DNA from: Pelagimonas sp.
GTDB lineage: Bacteria; Pseudomonadota; Alphaproteobacteria; Rhodobacterales; Rhodobacteraceae
Assembly: GCA_025210455.1 (NCBI GenBank)
Contig: JAOARQ010000060.1
Location: 1-64,000, forward strand
Reading direction: 5' to 3'
DNA length: 64,000 nucleotides
Shown here in pieces: positions 8,164 to 16,192 of the stretch. Below the pieces are notes generated by a model. That model did not search any database and had not been told where the DNA came from. It worked only from the letters and a program-made list of their open reading frames with translations. The number at the start of each line of letters is the position of its first letter. Positions within the stretch are counted from its first letter, which is position 1. The position numbers and the translations under genes were made by a program.

Positions 8164-9045
8164 ATGCAAGTCATTCTTCACACCGGCGTTCATTGTACTG
8201 ACAATGACATGATCCTGAAATGCCTGTTGCGCAACACTGACGAATGGCGTCGGGAAGGAATCGCCATCCCCGGCCCCAGCAAGTACCGCACTTTGCTATC
8301 CGATGCGATCAACCGCCTTGTGAATTCGACCCCCGGCAGTGACACCCGCGAAATTCTGTTTGACGCTATTCTGGAAGAAGATCCCAACAGCGTCAAACGC
8401 CTGTTGCTGAGCAATGAGAACTTCTTTTCCGTGCCCAAGCTGATGTTTTCCGGTGGGCTTATCTATCGCAAAGCCGAGGCGCGGCTCAGCACTCTGGCCC
8501 GGATCTTTGATCAGGATGATATCGAATTGTTCATTGGCCTGCGCGATCCGGCCAGTTTCCTGCCAGCCGCCTATCACACCACACCTCACACGGATTTTCT
8601 GGACTTCATGTCTGGTGTCGACATGATGCAGTTTCGCTGGTCAGATCTGATCCGCCGCATTCGCACCGATGTGCCCAGCATCAAAATCACCTGCTGGAGC
8701 AACGAAGACAGCCCGTTTATCTGGGGCGAAATCCTGCGCACCATGGCCGGGATCGACATGTCGCGCAAAATCACCGGTGCCTTTGAGCTGTTTTCGACCA
8801 TTGTCTCAAAAGAGGGAATGCAGCGGTTTCGGGGGTTTCTGAAGGAAAACCCAACGATTAACGAAGATCAGAAACGCCGGGTGATGATGGCCATCCTAGA
8901 CAAATACGCACTGGAAGACGCGATCGAGGAAGAACTGGATCTGCCCGGTTGGAACGAACCATTGATTGACCATCTGACGGCAACCTATGAGGCGGATCTT
9001 GATATCATCGCGACCATTCCGGGCGTTCGGATGATCGCCCCATGA
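8164..9045 (+). CDS. Degenerate sulfotransferase-like protein
   Basis: 293 residues, cytosolic. The N-terminus (VILHTGVHCTDNDMILKCLL) lines up with the PAPS-binding start of bacterial sulfotransferases (LHIGTHKTGTT...), but the Lys-Thr-Gly-Thr-Thr phosphate loop is replaced by CTDND. A second sulfotransferase-like element, IGLRDPASFLPAAYH, follows at about residues 124-138 and matches the R-D-P...S-x-Y 3'-phosphate site, again altered. So the fold is probably that of a sulfotransferase, while the usual cofactor loop is missing; activity is doubtful. Monocistronic and divergent from the iron permease. Function unknown. Confidence 0.6.
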   Translation: MQVILHTGVHCTDNDMILKCLLRNTDEWRREGIAIPGPSKYRTLLSDAINRLVNSTPGSDTREILFDAILEEDPNSVKRLLLSNENFFSVPKLMFSGGLIYRKAEARLSTLARIFDQDDIELFIGLRDPASFLPAAYHTTPHTDFLDFMSGVDMMQFRWSDLIRRIRTDVPSIKITCWSNEDSPFIWGEILRTMAGIDMSRKITGAFELFSTIVSKEGMQRFRGFLKENPTINEDQKRRVMMAILDKYALEDAIEEELDLPGWNEPLIDHLTATYEADLDIIATIPGVRMIAP

Positions 9046-9063
9046 TGCCGCAAAATGAAACAA

Positions 9064-9077
9064 GGGCCCGAAGGCCC
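9064..9077 (-). terminator. Rho-independent terminator of gapR
   Basis: On the minus strand a GGGCC stem closed by a TTCG tetraloop is followed by TTGTTTCATTTTG. It sits between the convergent ends of gapR and the sulfotransferase-like gene. The T-rich tail is on the gapR side. Confidence 0.7.
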
Positions 9078-9105
9078 CTGAACACCGTAAGAAGACAGTT
9101 ACCGT

Positions 9106-9363
9106 TCAGGACATGCCCAGCGCGGATTTGTACATATCCAGTACCGCTTCTTCTTCGGCGATATCATTGGCATCACGCTTGCGCAGCGCGATCACCTTGC
9201 GCATCACCTTGGTGTCATAACCCCGCCCCTTGGCTTCGGCCATGACCTCTTTTTGCGCATCGGCGATGTCTTTCTTTTCCGCTTCGAGCCGTTCAAAGCG
9301 CTCGATGAACTGGCGCAATTCGCCTGCGGCCACCCCGTAGTTGTCCGAAGAAGTCTCTTCCAT
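9106..9363 (-). CDS. gapR: GapR family nucleoid-associated protein (DUF2312)
   Basis: 85 residues, nearly all helical, starting [20 protein letters not shown] and including the conserved [20 protein letters not shown] and [16 protein letters not shown]. GapR proteins form clamps around overtwisted A+T-rich DNA ahead of replication and transcription forks and are near-universal in alphaproteobacteria. Length and sequence match the family over the whole protein. The gene is monocistronic with a clear terminator after it. ATG at 9363 follows a GGAGG-like site. Confidence 0.93.
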   Translation of the reverse strand: MEETSSDNYGVAAGELRQFIERFERLEAEKKDIADAQKEVMAEAKGRGYDTKVMRKVIALRKRDANDIAEEEAVLDMYKSALGMS

Positions 9364-9481
9364 GTTTGCCTCCTGAAAGCTCGGTCTCTTCCCTACCCAA
9401 GCGCAGGCGCTGCATCAAGGGGTTGCGCAAGAACCGGCGGTCCTTTACCGGCTCTGGGTGTTGTTTAGGAAAGGAATGCAC

Positions 9482-9697
9482 ATGGATTGGCTGGTTTGGA
9501 CAGGGGCTGCGGTTTCATTTGCCGGCCTGCTTGGGTTGGTCTGGTGCATCCTTCGTGTCGCACGGGCCAAACGTCAGGGCCTGAGCGACGACGATCTGCG
9601 CGACGTGGTGCGCAAAGTGGTACCACTGAACATGGGCGCGCTGATGTTTTCCGTGTTGGGTCTGATGATGGTGATCCTGGGGATCTTTCTGGGCTAA
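9482..9697 (+). CDS. Small inner-membrane protein
   Basis: 71 residues with two predicted membrane helices (about 3-22 and 47-68) separated by a charged, Arg/Asp-rich cytoplasmic stretch (RAKRQGLSDDDLRDVVRKV). The start at 9482 has AGGAAAGG at good spacing; ATG at 9476 in the same frame is an alternative. It converges on, and overlaps by 4 bases, the following minus-strand gene. No family is recognised; it resembles other short unknown membrane proteins of the Rhodobacterales. Confidence 0.65.
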   Translation: MDWLVWTGAAVSFAGLLGLVWCILRVARAKRQGLSDDDLRDVVRKVVPLNMGALMFSVLGLMMVILGIFLG

Positions 9698-11688
9698 CCA
9701 GCTGCCTGCTGGCGCATCCGTGACCGCCGGGCAGCTCGCCTTTCCAGAGAGGTTGGAAAGCGCGGCAGATCATACAGGTCTGCCCCTGCTTCGGCTGCAC
9801 GCCGCCACAACCTATGTGGCCGCCAGAACCGATGATCCGGGCCAACGATATGTGCCATGCGCGATCTAAGCGCAAACAAACCGCGTCGCTGCGCGGCAAA
9901 GATCACTCCTCCCTGGTCCGCCGGAAATCCAAGCGCCTGAACCGTTGCCAGATCCAGATCAGACACGCGTGGCACAAACCCCTTTTTATAAAGCTCCAAC
10001 GCCTCATTTAAGACGGCGGTCAACAGCAGATCTGCGATCTGATCAGGCGGCAGGGTCTTTGCCGCGCGCTGCGCATCAATCAGCGCGCGCACCTGATCTG
10101 ACGGCATCACGGTCTCATCGCGCCAGTCATAAAACCCGGCCCCTTTGATCCAGCCCGTGCGGGTATTTTGCACCAGAAGGCCTGACCAGTTTTGCCCCTC
10201 ACCGGTGTTGTCGGAAAAATGCGCCAATCCCAAGGTATCGCGGGTGCGAAAAGGCGGTTTGCTCCAGCCTGCGGCTTCGGCGGCAGCGTCCACCTGATAG
10301 GGATCCGCCCCGAGTGAAACGATCCCATCCGCCGCAAGGTGATAGGCCCGCAATAGATGTGAACGCAGGCTTTCCCGCACCGACCCAACCTGCAAAACCT
10401 GTTTGCCAAAGGCTTTGGCCAGCGCCAGCGCCGCCGCGGCGTCACCCGGGTGGCTTTTGGCGCCGCGCAACAGTTCAACCATGCCGCGCCCGGCAACCGG
10501 ATGCGCAAACAGCAGCGCCACGCGTTTGTTGCTTTTGGGCAGGAACCCGATGCTGGGAAGTTTCAAGGCCAGCGCCTGAGGCAGGAAATCGCTTTCACCA
10601 TGCAAGACCACATCCGCATCCTCGACCATCTGCGCACACCGACCGGTGCGCAACCTGTCCAGCAGCGCCATATCTGTCGGGCCTGAGTGCACCACAAGGC
10701 CAGGGATTGCCTGCATCTGATCACGCCATTCGGCCAGCGCGCTCAGATCCTCTGCACCCCAGTTCACCGCAAAGCCCGACCGCAACGCCAGCATGACAAT
10801 CTGCATGGCGTGGGAACTGGCCCCAAGCACAGCAATCCGACGATCCGGCGGCAGGGCTTTGACCGCGTTGCTCTGGCGCAAGGCCAGTTCCGCCTTTTGC
10901 AGATGTCGCAGGGCCTGCGCATCGGGCCTGTCAAACAGAGCCTCCTGCGCTGCGTCCTCCATGGCGCAGCCCATCTCAAACGGCATCACCGCTGCCGCCT
11001 GAATCAGGTGCTGGATCTCTTGCTGCACGTCTGAGAGATCCTGCTGGGTTTCGGGAAAAGCTGCCCTGCGCAGACATTCGGCCCGTTCATACACGGGACG
11101 TGGCGGAGCCTCTGACTCTTGCAACATGCGCACAAATTTCACCGCCGCATCGCGGGCGTCGCCTTCAAACACACCATCAACCAAGGGCTGATCCGCAAGG
11201 CGGTCCAACTGCAACGGTGTCCCGTGCAACAGCGCATCATGCAGCAACTCACCTTGCAGCAAACGCGGCAGACGCTGTGTCACCCCACCTGCCGGCACCG
11301 TCAGGCTTTCCACCGCGGGGCTGCACATCACCGCCCCGCGCTGCGCCAAACGGTAATGCGCACAAAGCGCAAGCGCGGTTTCACCGCCGGAAAGCTCACC
11401 CTCAATAACCACAAGCACCGGGATCGCCGCCTCTTCAACGGCGGTACAGATTTCGGCCAAAGCCTGAGTTTCGCCGCTCCGCGCCCGATCCCAAAGGCCA
11501 AGCGCACCACCGGGACGAAGCTGCAACACAATAAACTCAGAGGTATTCGCGGCCTCGGCAATGGCGGCGATCACCTGCGCCGCTGTCTCTTGCGGCGCCA
11601 CACCAACCAGCCAAGCATCAATGCCGACAAAGGCTATTCCCTTTGCCAGTTCAAGCTGCACCGCACCGATAGGTTGGTCCTGCGTCAC
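9694..11688 (-). CDS. FadJ-like protein with altered active sites (enoyl-CoA hydratase + 3-hydroxyacyl-CoA dehydrogenase layout)
   Basis: 664 residues with the order of a fatty-acid oxidation complex alpha subunit: crotonase-like domain (about 1-190), linker, NAD-binding dehydrogenase domain (about 285-460) and C-terminal helical domains. The fold-level signature GGVTQRLPRLL is kept. The second catalytic glutamate of hydratases (normally P-E-V) is Ala in SPAVESL. The dinucleotide loop reads GASSHAMQ instead of G-x-G-x-x-G. The catalytic His of the H-F-F-x-P motif is replaced in LLFAHPV. It is therefore probably not a working beta-oxidation enzyme. The start is GTG at 11688. Likely a diverged paralogue; role unknown. 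Confidence 0.75.
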   Translation of the reverse strand: MTQDQPIGAVQLELAKGIAFVGIDAWLVGVAPQETAAQVIAAIAEAANTSEFIVLQLRPGGALGLWDRARSGETQALAEICTAVEEAAIPVLVVIEGELSGGETALALCAHYRLAQRGAVMCSPAVESLTVPAGGVTQRLPRLLQGELLHDALLHGTPLQLDRLADQPLVDGVFEGDARDAAVKFVRMLQESEAPPRPVYERAECLRRAAFPETQQDLSDVQQEIQHLIQAAAVMPFEMGCAMEDAAQEALFDRPDAQALRHLQKAELALRQSNAVKALPPDRRIAVLGASSHAMQIVMLALRSGFAVNWGAEDLSALAEWRDQMQAIPGLVVHSGPTDMALLDRLRTGRCAQMVEDADVVLHGESDFLPQALALKLPSIGFLPKSNKRVALLFAHPVAGRGMVELLRGAKSHPGDAAAALALAKAFGKQVLQVGSVRESLRSHLLRAYHLAADGIVSLGADPYQVDAAAEAAGWSKPPFRTRDTLGLAHFSDNTGEGQNWSGLLVQNTRTGWIKGAGFYDWRDETVMPSDQVRALIDAQRAAKTLPPDQIADLLLTAVLNEALELYKKGFVPRVSDLDLATVQALGFPADQGGVIFAAQRRGLFALRSRMAHIVGPDHRFWRPHRLWRRAAEAGADLYDLPRFPTSLERRAARRSRMRQQAAG

Positions 11689-11778
11689 CAGACATACTCG
11701 TATGATTTCATCTTTGGAAAGCCTAGCGCATGGCGCCCAGCCGCAGAAAGAAAAACACCCGCTTTCGGGAAAAATGAC

Positions 11779-11813
11779 AAAGGCGTGACACCTGAGACTC
11801 AGGTCACGCCTTT
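11779..11813 (-). terminator. Rho-independent terminator
   Basis: AAAGGCGTGACACCTGAG pairs almost perfectly with CTCAGGTCACGCCTTT. On the minus strand the hairpin is followed by TCATTTTT, so it ends the transcript of the DksA-like gene and the 66-residue gene before the FadJ-like gene begins. Confidence 0.85.
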
Positions 11814-11841
11814 GAAAACCTTATGTTCACACCGCAAGAAC

Positions 11842-12042
11842 CTAGATCGGCATATTGTCAAACTGATCTTCAACCATCTCATCAACCAGCGATTTCGCCC
11901 AGCCCGGTGCCCGCCCCCCCAGCGATTCCAGGGTCAGCACGGCCTGTTCCAGTTTCTCGACCAGCAGATTGCGTTCGCTTGGATCAGCGGCATCAATTTC
12001 GCCTTTCAGGCTATCAATTCGGGCCTTAAGCTCAGTCTTCAA
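11842..12042 (-). CDS. Small conserved helical protein
   Basis: 66 residues, entirely helical by appearance, with regular charged and leucine heptads (ARIDSLKGEIDAADPSERNLL, cut here before VEKLEQAVLTLESL), ending in an acidic DEMVEDQFDNMPI tail. No signal or membrane segment. It lies 16 bases downstream of the DksA-like gene and shares its terminator, so they are one operon. Function is not known; a small dimeric coiled coil is likely. Confidence 0.6.
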   Translation of the reverse strand: MKTELKARIDSLKGEIDAADPSERNLLVEKLEQAVLTLESLGGRAPGWAKSLVDEMVEDQFDNMPI

Positions 12043-12058
12043 AACAGTTCCTCCCTGT

Positions 12059-12376
12059 TTAGACCCCAGCGCATGTCACACACAGCGGGGCATCCGGCAA
12101 AAGTGACAGCCGCTCCTCGGCAATCTCTTCACCGCATTTTACGCAAAAACCATAGTCACCACTCTCCAATCGGGCGAGTGCAGCTTTAATTCGTGCAATC
12201 TCAGCTTGACCACTCTCGCCGAGTCGCTCAAGCACTTCTTCATCTTCACGCTCAACCGCAGCCTCTTCCCAGTCTTTGGAATGCGGGGCTTCCAGCGCCT
12301 CTTCAATCCCATCCAGACGCAGGCCCAGTTCGCGAAGACGGTTCAGCAAAGCCAGCTTGTTTGAATGATGTGACAT
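12059..12376 (-). CDS. DksA/TraR-family zinc-finger protein
   Basis: 105 residues: a helical N-terminal half with an acidic segment (DEEVLERLGESGQAEIARI) followed by GDYGFCVKCGEEIAEERL and PLCVTCA, giving the four-cysteine zinc finger of the DksA/TraR family. These proteins insert a coiled coil into the RNA polymerase secondary channel. It is shorter than DksA (about 150 residues), matching the short DksA-like class. It is the first gene of a two-gene operon and diverges from the persulfide dioxygenase operon. The specific regulatory role is not deducible. Confidence 0.85.
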   Translation of the reverse strand: MSHHSNKLALLNRLRELGLRLDGIEEALEAPHSKDWEEAAVEREDEEVLERLGESGQAEIARIKAALARLESGDYGFCVKCGEEIAEERLSLLPDAPLCVTCAGV

Positions 12377-12485
12377 CTTTTTCTCGCCTCCTGAAAACTA
12401 TCGGTATTATGGTTAAGTTGAGGTTATGCTGCGTTGATACAGGTCAATCACCCGCAGCTATTCAACGCGCCCCAGCATCCGGCCC

Positions 12486-12513
12486 TTGAAACACATTCTC
12501 ATTTGCGTATATG
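12486..12513 (+). promoter_or_regulatory. Promoter with possible SoxR/SqrR-type operator before the persulfide dioxygenase operon
   Basis: TTGAAA at 12486-12491 and TATATG at 12508-12513 are 16 bases apart, a fair sigma-70 promoter. The spacer and -10 contain ATTC-N8-GTAT at 12495-12510, one mismatch from the ATTC-N8-GAAT palindromes upstream of soxX and soxC. Transcription would begin near 12520, which supports ATG 12544 as the start codon. Confidence 0.4.
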
Positions 12514-12543
12514 TTTGTTCAGCAATGGATAGGAACCGCCACC

Positions 12544-13407
12544 ATGACACCCGAAGTAACCGGATTTTTCGATCAGGCCACCAATACGATTTCCTTCGTC
12601 GTCCGCGACCCGAACGGATCAGCCTGCGCGATCATCGACAGTGTGCTGGATTTTGATTACTCTTCTGGCCGCACCGACACCAAATCTGCCGATGAGATCA
12701 TCGCTTTCGTCAAAGACAAAGGCTATGAGGTGCAATGGCTGCTGGAAACCCATGTCCACGCCGATCACCTGTCAGCGGCCCCTTATCTTCAGGAACGCCT
12801 TGGCGGTAAAATCGGTATCGGTGATCGCATCAAAGTGGTGCAGGACACCTTTGGCAAGGTCTTCAACGAGGGCACGGAATTCCAGCGCGATGGATCGCAG
12901 TTCGATCAGCTCTTTGTCGAAGGCGATACGCTGATGATCGGCCAAATGCGCGTGGATGTGCTGCACACACCGGGCCACACCCCAGCCTGCCTGACCTATG
13001 TGGTGGGCGATGCGGCCTTTGTTGGCGATACATTGTTTATGCCTGATTTTGGCACTGCGCGCTGCGATTTTCCCGGAGGATCCTCACAGACGCTGTTTGA
13101 TTCGATCCAGAAGATCCTTTCTCTGCCCGACGACACCCGGATCTTTGTGGGCCACGATTACAAAGCACCAGGCCGCGATGAATTTGCCTGGGAAACCACC
13201 GTCGGCGAACAGAAGGCCCGCAATGTTCATGTTGGAGAGGGCAAGTCGAAAGGGGATTTTGTCGAAATGCGTGACACGCGCGACGCCACTCTTGCGATGC
13301 CAAAGCTGATCATCCCGTCACTGCAGGTGAACATGCGTGCAGGCCAGATGCCGGAACCGGACGAACAGGGGGATGTCTTTCTCAAGGTGCCCGTCAATAA
13401 AATCTAA
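12544..13407 (+). CDS. blh: Persulfide dioxygenase-type metallo-beta-lactamase fold protein (Blh/ETHE1-like)
   Basis: 287 residues. The metal-binding motif HVHADH lies at about 70-75, with later ligands in HTPGHTP and VGHDY. Members of this group oxidise glutathione persulfide to sulfite and glutathione in the cytosol, detoxifying sulfide. In plant-associated bacteria the Blh protein is fused to a DUF442 domain; here that domain is a separate gene at the end of the same operon (14362). ATG 12544 is preferred over ATG 12511 because a promoter -10 box covers the latter. It is followed by two YeeE/YedE-type transporter genes. Confidence 0.85.
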   Translation: MTPEVTGFFDQATNTISFVVRDPNGSACAIIDSVLDFDYSSGRTDTKSADEIIAFVKDKGYEVQWLLETHVHADHLSAAPYLQERLGGKIGIGDRIKVVQDTFGKVFNEGTEFQRDGSQFDQLFVEGDTLMIGQMRVDVLHTPGHTPACLTYVVGDAAFVGDTLFMPDFGTARCDFPGGSSQTLFDSIQKILSLPDDTRIFVGHDYKAPGRDEFAWETTVGEQKARNVHVGEGKSKGDFVEMRDTRDATLAMPKLIIPSLQVNMRAGQMPEPDEQGDVFLKVPVNKI

Positions 13408-13414
13408 CTCGCCA

Positions 13415-13437
13415 GTCAGAGCATCAAAGGCTCTGAC
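13415..13437 (+). other. Intercistronic stem-loop
   Basis: GTCAGAGC and GCTCTGAC form a perfect 8-base-pair stem with a 7-base loop, 8 bases after the blh stop codon. No T-run follows, so it is more likely an mRNA stability or processing element than a terminator. Confidence 0.45.
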
Positions 13438-13485
13438 CGCGCGCCCTTAGCGAACAGGGCTAAACACAGGATAAGGAAACGCGAT

Positions 13486-13911
13486 ATGCCTATGGATTGG
13501 GTATGGGGCCTGATCGGCGGTTTGCTGATCGGGACAGGAGGAGCAGTGTATCTGCTTGGAAACGGCCGCATAATGGGGGCTTCGGGAATTATTGGCGGCC
13601 TTGTGGATCGCACGGGGTGGGATACCAAATGGGAACGCATCGTGTTTCTGCTGGGTGTAGCCGCTCTGCCCGTGCTTTTGATGCCGTTTTACCGCGACGT
13701 CGACACCAAGGTGACTGACAATCTTTGGGTTCTGCTGGCCGCCGGTCTGCTGGTGGGCATCGGCACCCGTATTGCCAATGGCTGCACCTCTGGCCACGGG
13801 GTCTGCGGCATTTCCAGGCTTTCCGTACGTGGCATGGCAGCGACCGTCTTTTACATTCTTGCCGGTGGCGTTGGGGTCATTCTCTTCCGCCACGTTCTGG
13901 GGGTGATCTGA
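13486..13911 (+). CDS. YeeE/YedE family membrane protein, half-size
   Basis: 141 residues with four membrane segments and the YeeE/YedE signature GIGTRIANGCTSGHGVCGIS at about 92-111, whose cysteine is thought to relay thiosulfate or sulfide through the membrane. Full-length YeeE proteins have two such halves; here the other half is the next gene, which overlaps by one base (TGATG). The pair resembles the BigR-regulated two-subunit transporters associated with sulfide handling. Transport direction and substrate are inferred from the operon with persulfide dioxygenase. Confidence 0.85.
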   Translation: MPMDWVWGLIGGLLIGTGGAVYLLGNGRIMGASGIIGGLVDRTGWDTKWERIVFLLGVAALPVLLMPFYRDVDTKVTDNLWVLLAAGLLVGIGTRIANGCTSGHGVCGISRLSVRGMAATVFYILAGGVGVILFRHVLGVI

Positions 13912-14351
13912 TGCTGAGACTGATCATTGCATTCATCGCAGGCGGATTTTTTGGCGCGGGTCTGTTCATTTCCGGCATGACCGACACCACCAAAGTGCAG
14001 GGGTGGCTGGATGTATTTGGCGATTGGGATCCCACGCTGGCCTTTGTCATGGGAGGGGCGATCCTGCCCATGACGCTGGCCTGGTTTGTACGCAGCCGCC
14101 GCAGCATCTCGCTGACCGGGGTGCCGCTGCCGCCCGCCCCTTCGACCAAAATCGATTCGCGGCTGGTGATCGGATCAATCCTGTTTGGCATGGGCTGGGG
14201 GCTGGCGGGCCTGTGCCCCGGCCCATCCATTGCCGCCATCAGCTATGGCGGGGCGGGTTTATACGTCTTTTTGGCCGCTATGCTGGCTGGCATGGCCATT
14301 ACCCCCATGGTTCGGGTACAGTTGAACAAACTTATCCCTGCACAACAGTGA
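13911..14351 (+). CDS. YeeE/YedE family membrane protein, second half (DUF6691-like)
   Basis: 146 residues, four membrane segments, with the partner signature GMGWGLAGLCPGPSIAAIS containing the conserved cysteine. ATG at 13911 overlaps the stop codon of the previous gene (TGATG), showing translational coupling. A longer in-frame extension upstream to 13725 exists but lies within the first half-gene and lacks a ribosome binding site, so it is not used. Together the two halves equal one full YeeE channel. Confidence 0.85.
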   Translation: MLRLIIAFIAGGFFGAGLFISGMTDTTKVQGWLDVFGDWDPTLAFVMGGAILPMTLAWFVRSRRSISLTGVPLPPAPSTKIDSRLVIGSILFGMGWGLAGLCPGPSIAAISYGGAGLYVFLAAMLAGMAITPMVRVQLNKLIPAQQ

Positions 14352-14361
14352 GAGACCATTC

Positions 14362-14784
14362 ATGAAGACCATCACCGAAACCTATTCCGTCGCACCCCAG
14401 ATTTCGGCGGAAGACGTAAAGGCCATTGCGCAGGCAGGGTTCAAACGGGTGATCTGCAACCGCCCCGACGCCGAGGTGCCGCCATCCCACCAAAGCGCTG
14501 CAATCGAAGCTGCGGTGCGTGCCGAAGGGCTTGATTTTGCAATTCTGCCGCTGACCCACCAGACCATGACGCCGGAAAACGTGCAAAAACAGGCTGAACT
14601 GGTTAACGAAGCGGATGGTCCTGTGCTGGCCTATTGTGCCTCTGGCACGCGCTGCACGGTGGTCTGGGCATTGGGGGCCGCAGCCGAACATGGATCGGAT
14701 GCTGTCATCGCCCGCGCCGCTGAGGCCGGGTATGACATCGCAGGCATGAAGCCGGTTCTGGATCTCATGTCCAAACAGGGCTGA
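14362..14784 (+). CDS. DUF442 / TIGR01244 family sulfur-metabolism protein
   Basis: 140 residues with a phosphatase/rhodanese-like loop CASGTRC at 92-98, typical of DUF442 (beta-lactamase-hydrolase-like phosphatase family). In many bacteria this domain is fused to the persulfide dioxygenase; here it stands alone at the end of the operon, 10 bases after the second YeeE half. It probably acts in sulfur transfer, though its chemistry is unsettled. A strong terminator follows. Confidence 0.85.
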   Translation: MKTITETYSVAPQISAEDVKAIAQAGFKRVICNRPDAEVPPSHQSAAIEAAVRAEGLDFAILPLTHQTMTPENVQKQAELVNEADGPVLAYCASGTRCTVVWALGAAAEHGSDAVIARAAEAGYDIAGMKPVLDLMSKQG

Positions 14785-14795
14785 TCAAATTTGGC

Positions 14796-14820
14796 GCCTG
14801 ATCCGCATTGCGGGTCAGGC
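14796..14820 (+). terminator. Terminator of the persulfide dioxygenase operon
   Basis: GCCTGATCCGCA pairs with TGCGGGTCAGGC (one G-T pair) and is followed by CGGTTCTTTGTG. It lies between the DUF442 gene and the convergent FliM/FliN-like gene. Confidence 0.7.
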
Positions 14821-14836
14821 CGGTTCTTTGTGACAG

Positions 14837-16081
14837 TCACTTGATATCAAAGTCACCACTGCCCGGTTCGAATTGATCGTCCAGGCCAATGTCAGGCAGG
14901 TCACCGCCGGCATCAAAAGGTTCGTCAAACCCCCCGATATCAAATTCAGCGGCCTCATTCTCAAAATCGAGAGGTGGCAGATCTGGCAGATCTTCCGCCA
15001 TGGCATCTGCGCCAAGATCGGCGGCAGGCATATCAATATCGGGCAGCTCCATTTCTGGCATGGCTATTTCTTCAGCGCCCCCACCCATGCCATCAAAATC
15101 CGTCGACATGCCAGACAGATCTGGCAGTTCGGTTACCGGTTCCTGCTGTGGTTCATCAGTTTCGGCAAAGTTTTCAGCAACAGGCATATCTGCGGTTGGC
15201 AGTGCCTGCGCCTTTGGCCAGTTCAGCCGTACCGCGCGCATGCCATGTGCCTGCCCCAGACGCCCGCGGGCGACAATATTTCCGCGCCCGGCAGCCACTT
15301 CGACATTGTCCAGAGCATCTGGCGCAAGGGGAATGACATCCCCAACCTGCATGGCATCCGCTTTGGAAAGTGGCAGAACAATCCGCGACAAGATTGCATC
15401 CAGACGCGTTGGCACATTGCCGAGCACATCCTCATGTGGGCCCGGCCCCTGTTGTGTCTGCTGCTCTGAATCTTTGGTTTTCTTGGCTTTCCGCTCAGGT
15501 AGAAAAAACGTGATCGTTCCCTTGCGCCGCCCCAGCGCCAGATCCATTTCCGCCCGAAACGCGCGATATGACGCCGCATCCAAGAGCAACCCTGTGGTGC
15601 GCGCATCTTCCAGCATGGCGCCAAAACGATACCCTTCCACCTGTTGTTCCAGCGAATGGCCGCTTAGGTTTTCGGTCAGACGGGTCAGTGTGCCATCCAA
15701 CAGCGGGGCCGCCATGGCTGCATCGGTCTGAGTGAGAACACGGTCCTCATCCACCGGCATTTGTGATACTTGTTGAATGGTCTGCACTTCGACAATGCCA
15801 GTCAGGATCTCGCGATCAATCGCTGCGATGCCCAGCGCCCCATCTGGACCGTCGAGCAGGATCAACAGATCCTTGGCCCCAAGTGTTGCGATCAGACCAT
15901 CCTGATCAACCATATCTAAAGTGACATCCTGCGTGACCAGCGCAAGATCCCAAAGCACATCGGCCGTGCGCGACAGCGCCCTGCGCAGCGCTTTCGTCGG
16001 CGACATGCCCCGTGCTTCAAACGCACGTTGGGCCGCCTGTGCCTTTTGGCCCAAAACGTCATCGCGTGCCCCGTCAGCCAT
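14837..16081 (-). CDS. FliM/FliN-family (SpoA domain) protein with acidic tail
   Basis: 414 residues. The N-terminal part is FliM-like (RTADVLWDLALVTQDVTLDM). A SpoA/surface-presentation domain at about 220-295 (RLDAILSRIVLPLSKADAMQ, then GDVIPL and ARGRLGQ) is characteristic of flagellar C-ring or type III switch proteins. The last about 120 residues are Asp/Glu-rich with repeated LPD(I/L) motifs and a probably disordered, strongly acidic end. It is distinct from standard FliM, which has a CheC-like middle domain. No flagellar genes are nearby. ATG 16081 is favoured over GTG 16111 because of ATAGGTG upstream. A role in motor switching is likely but unproven. Confidence 0.7.
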   Translation of the reverse strand: MADGARDDVLGQKAQAAQRAFEARGMSPTKALRRALSRTADVLWDLALVTQDVTLDMVDQDGLIATLGAKDLLILLDGPDGALGIAAIDREILTGIVEVQTIQQVSQMPVDEDRVLTQTDAAMAAPLLDGTLTRLTENLSGHSLEQQVEGYRFGAMLEDARTTGLLLDAASYRAFRAEMDLALGRRKGTITFFLPERKAKKTKDSEQQTQQGPGPHEDVLGNVPTRLDAILSRIVLPLSKADAMQVGDVIPLAPDALDNVEVAAGRGNIVARGRLGQAHGMRAVRLNWPKAQALPTADMPVAENFAETDEPQQEPVTELPDLSGMSTDFDGMGGGAEEIAMPEMELPDIDMPAADLGADAMAEDLPDLPPLDFENEAAEFDIGGFDEPFDAGGDLPDIGLDDQFEPGSGDFDIK

Positions 16082-16192
16082 CCAAGTTTCACCTATCCCT
16101 TGCGTGTTCACTGATGTTATCGCGGGATTTAGTTACCAAGCACTTTAAGCGCGCAGGGATTTGGCAGGATTTTATAAAATTATGTCACGAAC

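Noticed and set aside
11119-12189. 356-codon plus-strand frame across the start of the FadJ-like gene and the next gene
   Set aside because: It spans a strong terminator and two well-supported minus-strand genes and resembles no protein family.
16168-16179. ATTTTATAAAAT palindrome before the FliM/FliN-like gene as an operator
   Set aside because: A single A+T-rich palindrome of this kind is common in promoters by chance, and no regulator or second copy supports it.
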